From Ignavibacteria bacterium (lineage in GTDB: Bacteria; Bacteroidota; Ignavibacteria; Tepidaquicellales; Tepidaquicellaceae): a DNA stretch of 64,000 nucleotides. The stretch spans positions 281,155 to 345,154 of the forward strand of contig JBAZNU010000004.1 of NCBI GenBank assembly GCA_041649015.1. The letters run 5' to 3'. The translations under genes were made by a program, and so were the position numbers. Below, piece after piece: positions 53,337 through 62,464 of the stretch; position 1 is the stretch's first letter, and the number at the start of each line of letters is the position of its first letter. The notes beneath the pieces were generated by a model. It was given only the letters and a program-made list of their open reading frames with translations, did no database searches and was not told the DNA's origin.

Positions 53337-53410
53337 GCCCTTGTAGCTCAGGTGGATAGAGCAGCAGTTTCCTAAACTGCGTGTCGGATGTTCGAGTCAT
53401 CCCAAGGGCA
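53337..53410 (+). tRNA. tRNA-Arg (anticodon CCU)
   Basis: 74 bases. Acceptor GCCCTTG/CAAGGGC, D arm GCTC/GAGC, anticodon arm GCAGT-TTCCTAA-ACTGC giving CCU (reads AGG), T arm GGATG-TTCGAGT-CATCC, discriminator A. No encoded CCA. The start codon of the following SDR gene is only seven bases after its 3' end. Confidence 0.95.
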
Positions 53411-53417
53411 CTGTTAT

Positions 53418-54158
53418 ATGAAAAATAAGAAAAAGGCAGCTTTAGTTACTGGTTCAGTAAGGAGATTAGGCAGAGAAATTGCCATAAAACTTGCGGAGTT
53501 AAATTTTAATATAGTATTAAGTTATTTTAATTCAAGTGAAGAAGAAGTTGAGAAGACGATGAGTGAAGTAATTGAAAAGGGTGCTGAAGTATTGTGTGTT
53601 AAGTCTGACCTGAGAAAAGTTACTGATATTAAAAAGTTATTCGCTGAGGCTAAGGAAAAGTTTGAAAGACTTGATGTGTTGGTTAACAATGCAGCAATAT
53701 TTGAGAGAAAAGATTTTTTGGATGTGACGGAAGAGGATTTTGATAATTTTATCGGTATGAATTTAAAGAATGCTTTTTTTTGTACACAAGAGGCAGCGAA
53801 GATGATGATTGAAAATGATGAATTACCATGCAGTATAATAAACATTTCATCTCTTGGCGGAATAGAAAACTGGAAGTCGGTGATACCTTATTCTGTTGCG
53901 AAAGCCGGACTTATAAAATTGACAAAACTTACGGCGAAAAGACTTGCTCCGGAAATATTAGTAAATTCAATAGCCCCAGGAACCATATGGATAGAAGGAG
54001 ATGAGAATGCTACTGTGATAAAAACAGAAGAAGCGATGTATCCGATGAAGAGATTCGGAAAAGCAGAAGATATAAAATCAATGATAGAATATTTAGCAGT
54101 TAAAAATAAATGGACAACCGGTAATGTATTTGTGGTTGACGGAGGAAAAAGTTTATAA
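53418..54158 (+). CDS. SDR-family oxidoreductase (FolM/pteridine-reductase-like)
   Basis: 246 aa from ATG 53418; a longer frame-compatible start at 53388 lies inside tRNA-Arg and is rejected. Rossmann start AALVTGSVRRLGREIAIKL (a GSxRRLGRE pattern shared with FolM and trypanosomal pteridine reductases), NNAAIFERKDFLDV, the catalytic YxxxK in IPYSVAKAGLIKL, and PGTIWIEGDE. It uses NAD(P)H; substrate uncertain. It shares a transcript with tRNA-Arg upstream and abuts the LOG gene downstream (stop and start adjacent). Confidence 0.87.
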   Translation: MKNKKKAALVTGSVRRLGREIAIKLAELNFNIVLSYFNSSEEEVEKTMSEVIEKGAEVLCVKSDLRKVTDIKKLFAEAKEKFERLDVLVNNAAIFERKDFLDVTEEDFDNFIGMNLKNAFFCTQEAAKMMIENDELPCSIINISSLGGIENWKSVIPYSVAKAGLIKLTKLTAKRLAPEILVNSIAPGTIWIEGDENATVIKTEEAMYPMKRFGKAEDIKSMIEYLAVKNKWTTGNVFVVDGGKSL

Positions 54159-54986
54159 ATGACAAAGCACGTTAAGAAATCACCGAAGGCATATAAGAAT
54201 CAAGATTTCCTGAATTCACCTTCAGGTAGGACTGTGAGGCTGTTATCAGAATATTTAGAGCCATATTCGAGATTAAAAGCGAGTGATATAAAGGATACGG
54301 TGGTTTTTTTTGGGTCTGCAAGAACATTATCTGAGGAAGCAGCAAGAAAGAATCTACAAGAACTTAAGTTGAAACTTTCAAGGTTGAAAAAGCCGGGTAA
54401 GAAAATTATTAGTGATTTGAAGAAAGCGGAAGTTGATATTGAGATGTCAAGGTACTACACCGAAACAGAAGAGTTAGCTTATAGGATGACGAAGTGGTCA
54501 AAAGGTTTAGGAAAAGGGAATAAGTTTGTTATAACTTCGGGTGGAGGTCCGGGAATAATGGAAGCTGCGAACAGGGGAGCTAAACGTGCGAAAGGGCTTT
54601 CAATAGGTTTTAATATATCGTTACCTTTTGAACAATACCCAAATCCATACATAGACAAACATTTGAATTTTGAGTTTCATTACTTTTTTATGAGGAAATT
54701 CTGGTTTGCATATCTCGCGAAGGCGCTTGTTATAATGCCGGGCGGTTACGGAACGCTTGATGAACTCATGGAAATACTGACATTAGTGCAAACGATGAAG
54801 CTTAACAAGAAAATGACTATAATAATATACGGAGAAGATTTCTGGAGAAAAGTAATTAATTTCGAAGAGATGGCGAGGACGAGAATGATATCGCAAGAAG
54901 ATCTGAATTTATTTAAGTTTGTGAACAGCGTTGATGAGGCATTCAATTATCTAAAGAGAGAATTAATTAAAAATTACGTTAAATAG
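54159..54986 (+). CDS. LOG-family protein (TIGR00730-like nucleoside-phosphate hydrolase)
   Basis: 275 aa. The LOG signature is present: VITSGGGPGIMEAANRGAKR and PGGYGTLDELMEILTLVQT (PGGxGTxxE). This family removes the ribose phosphate from nucleotides (cytokinin-activating LOG, PpnN-like). There is a ~55-residue N-terminal extension and a helical insertion around residues 60-105, as in longer bacterial members. Starts directly after the SDR stop. Confidence 0.9.
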   Translation: MTKHVKKSPKAYKNQDFLNSPSGRTVRLLSEYLEPYSRLKASDIKDTVVFFGSARTLSEEAARKNLQELKLKLSRLKKPGKKIISDLKKAEVDIEMSRYYTETEELAYRMTKWSKGLGKGNKFVITSGGGPGIMEAANRGAKRAKGLSIGFNISLPFEQYPNPYIDKHLNFEFHYFFMRKFWFAYLAKALVIMPGGYGTLDELMEILTLVQTMKLNKKMTIIIYGEDFWRKVINFEEMARTRMISQEDLNLFKFVNSVDEAFNYLKRELIKNYVK

Positions 54987-54992
54987 ACTGAT

Positions 54993-55877
54993 ATGCTAGT
55001 AAGTATGACAGGATACGGCAAAGCCGAAGAATTAAGAAACGGACTGAGGTACACTGTAGAGTTAAGGACTGTAAACAGCAGGTACATGGAGGTGATGCTG
55101 AAATGTCCGAAACACATATACACAAAAGAATATGAAATACGTGAAATAGTTAAGCAAAAAATATCTCGGGGAAAGGTTAGTGTATTAATAGGGGTAGATA
55201 CATCAGACAGCAAAGGGATATCAGATATAATGCTTGATGAAGAGAACCTAAAGGCACAGATATTAATATTAAAGAATATAAAGAAGAAATCGGGTTCAAA
55301 GGAAAAAATAAAATTAGAGCATATACTTTCTCTATCTGATTATTATCTGAGGGAGAATGATAATGCGGTAGATGAAGAAGAGTTTAAATTTATAACTGTG
55401 TTAATAAACAAAGCAGTTGAAGACCTATTTTTAATGAAGAAAAGGGAAGGTGCATTTTTAGAGAAGGATATTTTAGAAAGAATAAATTCTATAAACTCGG
55501 AGACAAGAACGATATCAGAACTGGGGAAAGAAAGGATTGCAGAAGAGAAGAGAGTTTTTAATGAGAAGTTGAATTATTATCTTAACGACAGGAACGTTAT
55601 CGATGAAAAAAGGCTGGAGTTTGAACTTGCTTTACTCACTGAAAGAATGGACATAACCGAAGAATGTGTAAGACTGAACAGTCATATTGATTTTTTCAGG
55701 GAAAATGTTAATTCAAAAGAGAATGCAGGACGGAGATTGAATTTTCTACTTCAGGAAATGAACAGGGAAATAAACACGATTGCGTCAAAGGCATCAGATG
55801 CAGTAATATCCCAAAAGGTTTCATTATTGAAAGAAGAACTTGAAAAGATACGCGAACAAATTCAAAATGTAGAGTAG
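54993..55877 (+). CDS. YicC-family endoribonuclease
   Basis: 294 aa. MLVSMTGYGKAEEL at the N-terminus and the C-terminal RRLNFLLQEMNREINTIASK followed by VKEELEKIREQIQN-like sequence are typical of YicC, reported to be an RNase acting on small RNAs. The usual partner gmk follows two bases later. Confidence 0.95.
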   Translation: MLVSMTGYGKAEELRNGLRYTVELRTVNSRYMEVMLKCPKHIYTKEYEIREIVKQKISRGKVSVLIGVDTSDSKGISDIMLDEENLKAQILILKNIKKKSGSKEKIKLEHILSLSDYYLRENDNAVDEEEFKFITVLINKAVEDLFLMKKREGAFLEKDILERINSINSETRTISELGKERIAEEKRVFNEKLNYYLNDRNVIDEKRLEFELALLTERMDITEECVRLNSHIDFFRENVNSKENAGRRLNFLLQEMNREINTIASKASDAVISQKVSLLKEELEKIREQIQNVE

Positions 55878-55879
55878 AT

Positions 55880-56458
55880 ATGTTATACGTATTTTCAGCA
55901 CCGTCGGGAAGCGGCAAGACAACGATAGTAAAAGAGGTACTGAAAGAATATCCAGAGTTTATGTTTTCAATCTCAGCAACTACTAGGCAGAAAAGAAAAA
56001 ACGAAACAGACAAGAAAGATTATTTCTTCATAACTAAGGAAGAGTTTGAAAGCAAGATTAAGAATGATGAGTTTGTGGAATACGAACTGATATACGATAA
56101 TAATTATTACGGAACGTTAAAGAGTGAAGTTGACAAATGCCTTACTTCCGGAAAGTCGATGGTTTTTGACATGGATGTGAAGGGTGCACTTTCGATAAAG
56201 AGAATTTATAAAGACAAGGCATTGTTAATATTCGTAAATCCACCTGACAAGAATACAATAATAGAAAGACTAATAAACCGAGGAACGGAAAGCGATGAAT
56301 ATCTCAAGAAAAGAATTGCAAGGATAGATTTTGAAATGAAGCAGAAAGACCAGTTTGATGTTGTGCTGGACAATTTTGAATTAAAAACAGCAGTAGAAGA
56401 AGCAAAAAATATTATTAAAAAATATAAAGGAATACAAAATGGCAATAACAACAGTTGA
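55880..56458 (+). CDS. gmk: Guanylate kinase
   Basis: 192 aa. P-loop FSAPSGSGKTTIVKEVL, SATTRQKRKNETDKKDYFFI for GMP binding, and MDVKGALSIKR. It converts GMP to GDP. It overlaps rpoZ by 20 bases, the conserved yicC-gmk-rpoZ-coaBC order. Confidence 0.97.
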   Translation: MLYVFSAPSGSGKTTIVKEVLKEYPEFMFSISATTRQKRKNETDKKDYFFITKEEFESKIKNDEFVEYELIYDNNYYGTLKSEVDKCLTSGKSMVFDMDVKGALSIKRIYKDKALLIFVNPPDKNTIIERLINRGTESDEYLKKRIARIDFEMKQKDQFDVVLDNFELKTAVEEAKNIIKKYKGIQNGNNNS

Positions 56459-56729
56459 TTTAGACAAATTCGAGAAAAGTGCCGAAAATATTTACGAAGC
56501 TACAGTAGTAGCTTCAAAAAGGGCAAGACAAATCAATGACGAAACCAGGATTGAAGTAAGCCAGAGACTTGAGCCTGTACTTATGAAAGAAACAGATGAA
56601 GATTCAGGAACGAATCAGGACAAGCTTAACTTATCTCTTGAGTTTGAAAAAAGGATTAAACCTACAATTCAGGCAGTTGATGAACTGATAAGTAAAAAGC
56701 TGAGCTTCAGGTACAAAGGACTAAAGTAA
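56439..56729 (+). CDS. rpoZ: RNA polymerase omega subunit
   Basis: 96 aa. MAITTVDLDKFEKSAENIYE, then VVASKRARQIND, the omega motif, and a charged C-terminus. It aids assembly of beta'. Length and place after gmk agree; the sequence beyond the first 45 residues is diverged, as is usual in this phylum. Confidence 0.88.
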   Translation: MAITTVDLDKFEKSAENIYEATVVASKRARQINDETRIEVSQRLEPVLMKETDEDSGTNQDKLNLSLEFEKRIKPTIQAVDELISKKLSFRYKGLK

Positions 56730-56746
56730 TAATATTATATTGAACT

Positions 56747-57958
56747 TTGTTAAAGGGAAAGAAAATAATAGTCGGCATTAGTGCTGGTATAGCAGCATAC
56801 AAGATAAACAATCTGGTTAGACTTTTCATTAAAACCGGTGCGGAAGTACGAGTGATAATGACACCATCAGCAGTAAATTTTGTTTCGCCTTTAACTCTTT
56901 CAGTACTTTCAAGAAATCCCGTCATAATAAATATGTTTCCAGAGGGAGACATGTCAAAAGTTGAAACAGTCAACGCAGGCACGTGGCATATAACAAACGG
57001 AACCTGGGCAGACATGTTTGTGCTTGCTCCGGCAACAGCAAACACGATTGCTAAAATAAATGCAGGAATATCTGATAACTTTTTACTTTCCTCAATACTT
57101 GCCGCAAGATGTCCCATTGTAGTAGTACCTACAATGGATGAAGACATGTATAACAACAAAGTAACTCAAAGAAATATTAAGTCACTGAAAAATGACGGTT
57201 ACAGAATAATGCAACCTGTCGAAGGGGAGCTTGCGAGCGGAATATACGGAATGGGAAAAATGCCTGAGCCTGAGCAAATTATTGAATTTGTTGAAGAGCA
57301 GTTTTATGAAAAAGATTTAAAGGGAAAGAAAATACTCGTAACTGCCGGACCTACAAGACAGCCGATTGATGCGGTTCGTTACCTGTCGAATTACTCTTCG
57401 GGTAAGATGGGTTTCGAAATTGCGAAAGCAGCATATCTACGTGGAGCGGAAGTTGTGCTGATAACAGGACCATCTGCATTACAGCACAGGAAAGGTGTGA
57501 CAAGAATTGATGTTGAAACAGGTGATGATATGCTTGATGCAGTAAAGAAGAATATGAAAGGGATAACTGCCGGGATAATGTCAGCTGCGGTCAGCGACTT
57601 CAAACCAAAGGTTGTGATGAAACATAAGATGAAGAAAGAGGAGACAGGAAAAGAGTATAATCTTGAGCTTATAAAGACGACTGATATTTTAGGTTATATG
57701 GGAAAGAATAAAAAAGGATACAGACTTGTTGGATTTGCTCTCGAGACAGATAATGGAGTAGAAAATGCAAAGAAGAAAATGAAGAATAAAAATCTTGATA
57801 TGATAGTATTGAACAATCCGAATGTCGAGGGAGCGGGATTCGGTACGGACACTAATGTTGCAACGTTGATTAACAAGACAACGGTGAAGGAGCTGGCAAA
57901 GATGACGAAATTTGAGCTGGCGAATGAGATACTTGACAGTTTGTTTGGGAAGAGATAG
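56747..57958 (+). CDS. coaBC: Bifunctional phosphopantothenoylcysteine decarboxylase/synthase
   Basis: 403 aa from TTG at 56747. CoaC flavoprotein half (1-~180): GKKIIVGISAGIAAYKINNL, the active-site region NGTWADMFVLAPATANTIAK, PTMDEDMYNN. CoaB half (~190-403): GKKILVTAGPTRQPIDAVRY, SNYSSGKMGFEIAKAAYLRG, SAAVSDFKP. It makes 4'-phosphopantetheine for coenzyme A in two steps. Confidence 0.96.
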   Translation: MLKGKKIIVGISAGIAAYKINNLVRLFIKTGAEVRVIMTPSAVNFVSPLTLSVLSRNPVIINMFPEGDMSKVETVNAGTWHITNGTWADMFVLAPATANTIAKINAGISDNFLLSSILAARCPIVVVPTMDEDMYNNKVTQRNIKSLKNDGYRIMQPVEGELASGIYGMGKMPEPEQIIEFVEEQFYEKDLKGKKILVTAGPTRQPIDAVRYLSNYSSGKMGFEIAKAAYLRGAEVVLITGPSALQHRKGVTRIDVETGDDMLDAVKKNMKGITAGIMSAAVSDFKPKVVMKHKMKKEETGKEYNLELIKTTDILGYMGKNKKGYRLVGFALETDNGVENAKKKMKNKNLDMIVLNNPNVEGAGFGTDTNVATLINKTTVKELAKMTKFELANEILDSLFGKR

Positions 57959-58108
57959 ATTATTATTTTTATAGAACGTTGATTTGTTCGGATAAGAGAA
58001 TAAATTATTTCGAAGTACATTTTTTACCGCAAAGGTCGTAAAGAAGAGCAAGTAGAACAATAAATATATTAATTAAGAATATTTCTTACAGCAAAGCACA
58101 AAGATAAG

Positions 58109-58939
58109 TTGAAAAGAAAATTATTAGAAGATAGTATAAATTATTTGAAGTATGTTCAGGGCGAGAAGGAAATTCACATTCCCAGAGAATTACTAAAAGA
58201 GTATGACCTTGAAGTACCAGATGAGGATACTGATGTGGAAGAACTGAAAATAAAAATTGCTGTTCATAATCACGAGACTGAATATAAAGAAAAAGTTGAA
58301 AGTGAGAATATAGTGAGGGAAGGATCTCCGATGACATTACTGAGAGAAGAATGGATGGATGTAAAGAAAATCAGCGAACTGGATTCACTGATAAACAAAT
58401 GTATAAAGTGCAATCTTTGCGAAACGAGAAAGAATTTTGTTTTTGGAACAGGTAGTCCGAATGCAGATGTGATGGTCATCGGTGAGGCACCGGGTGCAGA
58501 CGAAGACGAGAAGGGAGAACCCTTTGTAGGCAGAGCTGGTAAGCTGCTGACAGATATATTAAAAGCTATTAATTTTTCAAGAGAAGAAGTTTTCATCTGC
58601 AATATTTTAAAATGCAGACCACCTGAAAACAGGAATCCGACTCCTGAGGAAATACTAAAATGCGAGCCGTATTTACTTAAACAAATCGAGCTTATAAAGC
58701 CAAAGTTAATTCTATGTGTAGGTACGTTTGCAGGACAGACGATGCTGAGGGTTAAAGAGACACTAGGAAGAATGAGGGGTAAAATCTACAAACTCACTTT
58801 TGGCGATATTAAAGTAAAGGCTATGGTAACTTACCACCCGGCTGCACTACTCAGAAATCCAAACTGGAAGAAACCGACATGGGAAGACGTACAATTATTC
58901 AGAAAAGAGTATGACAAGGAAAAAAATAATACAGGATAA
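58109..58939 (+). CDS. Family 4 uracil-DNA glycosylase, Fe-S type
   Basis: 276 aa from TTG at 58109. A ~90-residue charged N-terminal extension precedes the UDG4 domain: cluster ligands Cys101 and Cys104 (KCNLCETRKN), catalytic motif VIGEAPGADEDEKGEPFVG, Cys169 and Cys185 (ICNILKCRPPENRNPTP, LKCEPYLL), and TYHPAALLRNP at the C-terminus. It excises uracil from DNA. dnaB begins inside its last 29 bases. Confidence 0.92.
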   Translation: MKRKLLEDSINYLKYVQGEKEIHIPRELLKEYDLEVPDEDTDVEELKIKIAVHNHETEYKEKVESENIVREGSPMTLLREEWMDVKKISELDSLINKCIKCNLCETRKNFVFGTGSPNADVMVIGEAPGADEDEKGEPFVGRAGKLLTDILKAINFSREEVFICNILKCRPPENRNPTPEEILKCEPYLLKQIELIKPKLILCVGTFAGQTMLRVKETLGRMRGKIYKLTFGDIKVKAMVTYHPAALLRNPNWKKPTWEDVQLFRKEYDKEKNNTG

Positions 58940-60371
58940 AAAGAAGCTGGAAAGAACCGCTGAGGACTCAATGGTAGAAGTTTTTGAGGGCAAACTTCCT
59001 CCGAATGCAACTGAGCTTGAGATACAAGTGCTTGGAGCCATTATGCTTGATAGTATGGTGTTTGCAGACATAGCATCAATACTGAAGTCAGAATACCTTT
59101 ACAAGACTGCACATAGAGTGATATTTTCAGCAATGGTAAACCTTGACACAAGAAACGAAGACCTTGACGCACTATCAGTAATTGAAGAACTCAAGAGGAT
59201 GGGTAAGCTCGATTCTGCGGGCGGTGTAGAATACATACTTAGAATTACCGAAAGCATTGCATCTTCTGCGAGTGCAAAAAGGTATGCAAGAATTATATAT
59301 GAAAAATACGTACTAAGAGAGCTAATAAATATTGCAAAAGAATTACTCGATAATTGTTTTAACCCATCATCAGAACCCTATGCAATACTTGCAAATGCTT
59401 CAAAGGATATTCTTGACACATCGGAATCTTTTTCGAAGAAAAGGGTAGTTTCAGTAGAAGAAGAAATTAATAACGTACTTGAACAGTTAGGCTCGAGAAG
59501 GGGCGGAGACAAGAAGAATCTTCCGGGTGTGACGACAGGATACAAACTTCTCGACGATTTAACACTTGGTTTTCAAAAGTCAGAGCTTATTATAATTGCG
59601 GGAAGACCATCGCATGGAAAAACTGCATTGGCGCTGAACATAACGAGAAATGCGGCTCAGAGGGGTTATAAGGTTGCTTTTTTCTCTCTCGAAATGACTA
59701 AGATGGAAATTATCTCAAGGCTTATATCGGTTGAATCGAGAGTTGACGGACAGAAATTAAAAAGCGGAAGAACTTCAAACGAAGAGTGGGCAAGGGTTGT
59801 AAATTCTCTGGATAAGCTTAAAGTAAAAATGTACATCGATGATACCAGCGAGATGAATGTACTTGAGCTGAGGGCAAAAGCAAGACGCTTAAAGCATGAG
59901 CATCAAATAGACATGGTCGTAGTTGACTACCTGCAGTTGTTAAAAGGAGAAGGACAGTATGAAAGACGAGACCTTGAGGTAGCTCACGTATCAAGAAGTC
60001 TGAAGGCACTTGCAAAAGAGCTTGATATACCGGTTGTTGCAGCTGCTCAGCTAAACAGGGGGATAGAACAGAAGAAGGAAAAAAGACCTCAACTTTCGGA
60101 CCTGAGAGAATCCGGTGCAATAGAACAGGATGCTGACGTAGTTATATTTATTCACAGGGAATTCTTAGTTTCACCTCCACCAAAAGATGACATGGCTAAA
60201 TATGAAGAAGTAAAAAGAAGAGCAGATATAGTGATAGGAAAACAAAGGAACGGTCCTCCCGGAGACTTCAGACTTGTATTTCTCGAGGAGATAACGAGGT
60301 TCGAGGATTTGACAAAAGAACCGATTATTGGTAGTCCTTCACAGTATCAAAGGGATGCATCCGAATTCTAA
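58911..60371 (+). CDS. dnaB: Replicative DNA helicase DnaB
   Basis: 486 aa. N-terminal domain (LPPNATELEIQVLGAIMLDS) and RecA-like C-terminal domain: Walker A AGRPSHGKTALALNITR, SLEMTKMEIISRLIS, Walker B VVVDYLQLLKG, SDLRESGAIEQDADVVIFIH. Hexameric fork helicase. No intein. It overlaps the UDG gene by 29 bases. Confidence 0.97.
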   Translation: MTRKKIIQDKKKLERTAEDSMVEVFEGKLPPNATELEIQVLGAIMLDSMVFADIASILKSEYLYKTAHRVIFSAMVNLDTRNEDLDALSVIEELKRMGKLDSAGGVEYILRITESIASSASAKRYARIIYEKYVLRELINIAKELLDNCFNPSSEPYAILANASKDILDTSESFSKKRVVSVEEEINNVLEQLGSRRGGDKKNLPGVTTGYKLLDDLTLGFQKSELIIIAGRPSHGKTALALNITRNAAQRGYKVAFFSLEMTKMEIISRLISVESRVDGQKLKSGRTSNEEWARVVNSLDKLKVKMYIDDTSEMNVLELRAKARRLKHEHQIDMVVVDYLQLLKGEGQYERRDLEVAHVSRSLKALAKELDIPVVAAAQLNRGIEQKKEKRPQLSDLRESGAIEQDADVVIFIHREFLVSPPPKDDMAKYEEVKRRADIVIGKQRNGPPGDFRLVFLEEITRFEDLTKEPIIGSPSQYQRDASEF

Positions 60372-60383
60372 GAAAGAAAACTT

Positions 60384-60851
60384 TTACAGTGTGATTCTGT
60401 GCGGCAACCACTCCTTCATTATCTTAGCGTTATAATTTTTATAAAATCTAATTGCATTTTTGTTCCAGTCAAGGACTGTAAATTCGAGTCTTCCGCATTT
60501 TTTACTTTTTGCAATTCTTAATAATTTATCAAATAGCATTTTACCGATTCCTTCATACCTGTATTTTTCGCTTACAAAAATATCTTCAAGGTATAAAGTT
60601 GGTTTAGCAAGAAAAGTAGAATAAGTGAAGAAATAAAAAGCATAACCAACAATCTCATTCTTTTCAACTGCAACTAGAATATTGAATAACGGCTTTGCTT
60701 TGAAGGCATCAGAGATTAAACGTTTTTGTGCCTGTTTTTCCGGTGGAGTAAGTTTCTCAAATTCGGCGAGTTCGGTTATAAGTTTTATTATGTATCTCGA
60801 ATCTGATTTTTGGGCTTTACGGATATACAGATTATTATTGCGCATGTTCAT
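60384..60851 (-). CDS. GNAT-family N-acetyltransferase
   Basis: 155 aa. GNAT motifs: YIIKLITELAEFEKL at the N-terminus, YLEDIFVSEKYRYEGIGKML (motif A, acetyl-CoA pyrophosphate loop with RxxGIG), and FTVLDWNKNAIRFYKNYNAK. It resembles the diamine/spermidine acetyltransferase branch (the LEDIFV segment), but the acceptor is not certain. It faces dnaB convergently with 12 bases between the stops. Confidence 0.9.
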   Translation of the reverse strand: MNMRNNNLYIRKAQKSDSRYIIKLITELAEFEKLTPPEKQAQKRLISDAFKAKPLFNILVAVEKNEIVGYAFYFFTYSTFLAKPTLYLEDIFVSEKYRYEGIGKMLFDKLLRIAKSKKCGRLEFTVLDWNKNAIRFYKNYNAKIMKEWLPHRITL

Positions 60852-60896
60852 TTAAGTTTAATTTGTTTGTTTGTAAATTAGTAAAATTTCAAGAAT

Positions 60897-61769
60897 ATGA
60901 TAAGTATAAAAGAATTCATTATAAAGACTTTTTATTTTTGCGTGATAATAACAGCATCCGTCTTTGTTTTAAGTTCGAATTCCGTTGCGGATGACGATTA
61001 TGAGATAAAAGAAGTGAAGAAGAAACTGAATAGTTTTGACGCCTCATTGGGAAATTCAGATATTTCGGAAATAATAGCAGTAGTAGGAAAATCATTTCTT
61101 GGTGTAGAATATACTGCAGGGACGCTTGACAAAGATGTAAACAATGAAAAACTTGTTATTAAGATTTCAGGGCTTGACTGTGTAACATTTGTAGAAAATG
61201 TGCTTGCCATATCAAACATTATCAAGAAAGGAACAATAAACTTTGAAAGTTATAAAAACGAACTCCAAAAGATAAGATACAGAAACGGCGAGATAAATGG
61301 TTACCCTTCAAGACTTCATTATTTTACTGACTGGATTTTCGATAATCAGGAAAAGGGACTTGTAAAGGATATTACGGAAGAAATCGGAGGTGAGCCTTAC
61401 GATAAGGAAATTGACTTCATGACAACACATACAGATGCTTATAAGCAACTAAAAGGGAATGGCGATTATATAAACGAGATGCAATTAATAGAAGAAAACA
61501 TGAATAAAAGAAACCTTTATTATATTAAGAAGGGTGAGGTTGATAAGTATTATGATAAGTTTCAGACAGGTGATATAGTTGCAACGACAACGAACATCGA
61601 AGGGCTTGATGTTACTCATACAGGTTTTATATTCAAAGAAGACGGAAAGACAAAGTTTATGCATGCTTCAATAACAAAGGGTGAAATAGTTATTTCAAAC
61701 GAAGAACTGAAAGAATATCTTAAAATCAATAAGAAGCAAACAGGGATAATCGTCGTCAGACCGATATAA
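60897..61769 (+). CDS. DUF1460 amidase-like cell-wall protein
   Basis: 290 aa. Signal peptide (1-~30). The DUF1460/NlpC-like fold has a nucleophile-type Cys in ISGLDCVTFVENVLAIS, the segment IRYRNGEINGYPSRLHYFTD, and the histidine in LDVTHTGFIFKEDG. Structural members of this family are N-acetylmuramoyl-L-alanine amidases/endopeptidases of peptidoglycan recycling. The 45-base gap to the divergent GNAT gene holds both promoters. plsY starts three bases after the stop. Confidence 0.88.
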   Translation: MISIKEFIIKTFYFCVIITASVFVLSSNSVADDDYEIKEVKKKLNSFDASLGNSDISEIIAVVGKSFLGVEYTAGTLDKDVNNEKLVIKISGLDCVTFVENVLAISNIIKKGTINFESYKNELQKIRYRNGEINGYPSRLHYFTDWIFDNQEKGLVKDITEEIGGEPYDKEIDFMTTHTDAYKQLKGNGDYINEMQLIEENMNKRNLYYIKKGEVDKYYDKFQTGDIVATTTNIEGLDVTHTGFIFKEDGKTKFMHASITKGEIVISNEELKEYLKINKKQTGIIVVRPI

Positions 61770-61772
61770 ATA

Positions 61773-62396
61773 ATGCATTACCCCGAATATATTCTTTTGT
61801 GTATCCTGTTTTATTTGATAGGTTCTGTTCCGACAGCATATCTGGTACTTAAATTCAGCCACGGAAAAAACATAATTAAAGAGGGGTCGGGAAATGTTGG
61901 AGCGCTTAATTCATACGAAGTAACAAATTCAAAATTAACAGGCGGAATAGTTTTAGCCGTTGATTTTTTAAAGGGATTTATACCGGCATTTATCTTTCTA
62001 TCAGTTGCAGGTTACAGTTTAGAAACAATTCTAATTCCGATAGCACTCATTATTATCGGACATAATTTTTCTGTTTGGATTAAGTTTAAAGGTGGAAGGG
62101 GGCTTGCAACAGCAGCAGGAATATGTGCTGCGGTTGAACCATGGGCACTACTAATTTGGTGTGTTCTTTTTATGATTTCTTACGGTGTAAAACGGAATAT
62201 ACATATTGGAAATATTGCAGCTACGCTTTTATTACCCGTCGCATATTATATTTTGAATCCTCTAATAAATAAAGCGGTTTCTGATACAAATATTATGATA
62301 ACCTTAATTATTGTGTTATCGCTTATAATACTACTTAAGCACATAAGACCGTTTCTTGCGATTATTAAATCATCAAAATCTCAAAAAAGCAAATGA
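61773..62396 (+). CDS. plsY: Glycerol-3-phosphate acyltransferase PlsY
   Basis: 207 aa, five membrane helices. Motif 1 reads KEGSGNVGALNSYEV where most PlsY have GSGNPGATN, and motif 2 is HNFSVWIKFKGGRGLATAAG. Those loops bind glycerol-3-phosphate and acyl-phosphate at the membrane. The two substitutions in motif 1 mark a diverged subfamily. Confidence 0.88.
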   Translation: MHYPEYILLCILFYLIGSVPTAYLVLKFSHGKNIIKEGSGNVGALNSYEVTNSKLTGGIVLAVDFLKGFIPAFIFLSVAGYSLETILIPIALIIIGHNFSVWIKFKGGRGLATAAGICAAVEPWALLIWCVLFMISYGVKRNIHIGNIAATLLLPVAYYILNPLINKAVSDTNIMITLIIVLSLIILLKHIRPFLAIIKSSKSQKSK

Positions 62397-62464
62397 ATTA
62401 ATATCACTTATTTTTGGTTTATTTATTTTAAATCAAATCAAATTAATTAAATTTTAAACTTATA

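Noticed and set aside
53388..53417. Longer start for the SDR gene
   Set aside because: It overlaps the T arm of tRNA-Arg.
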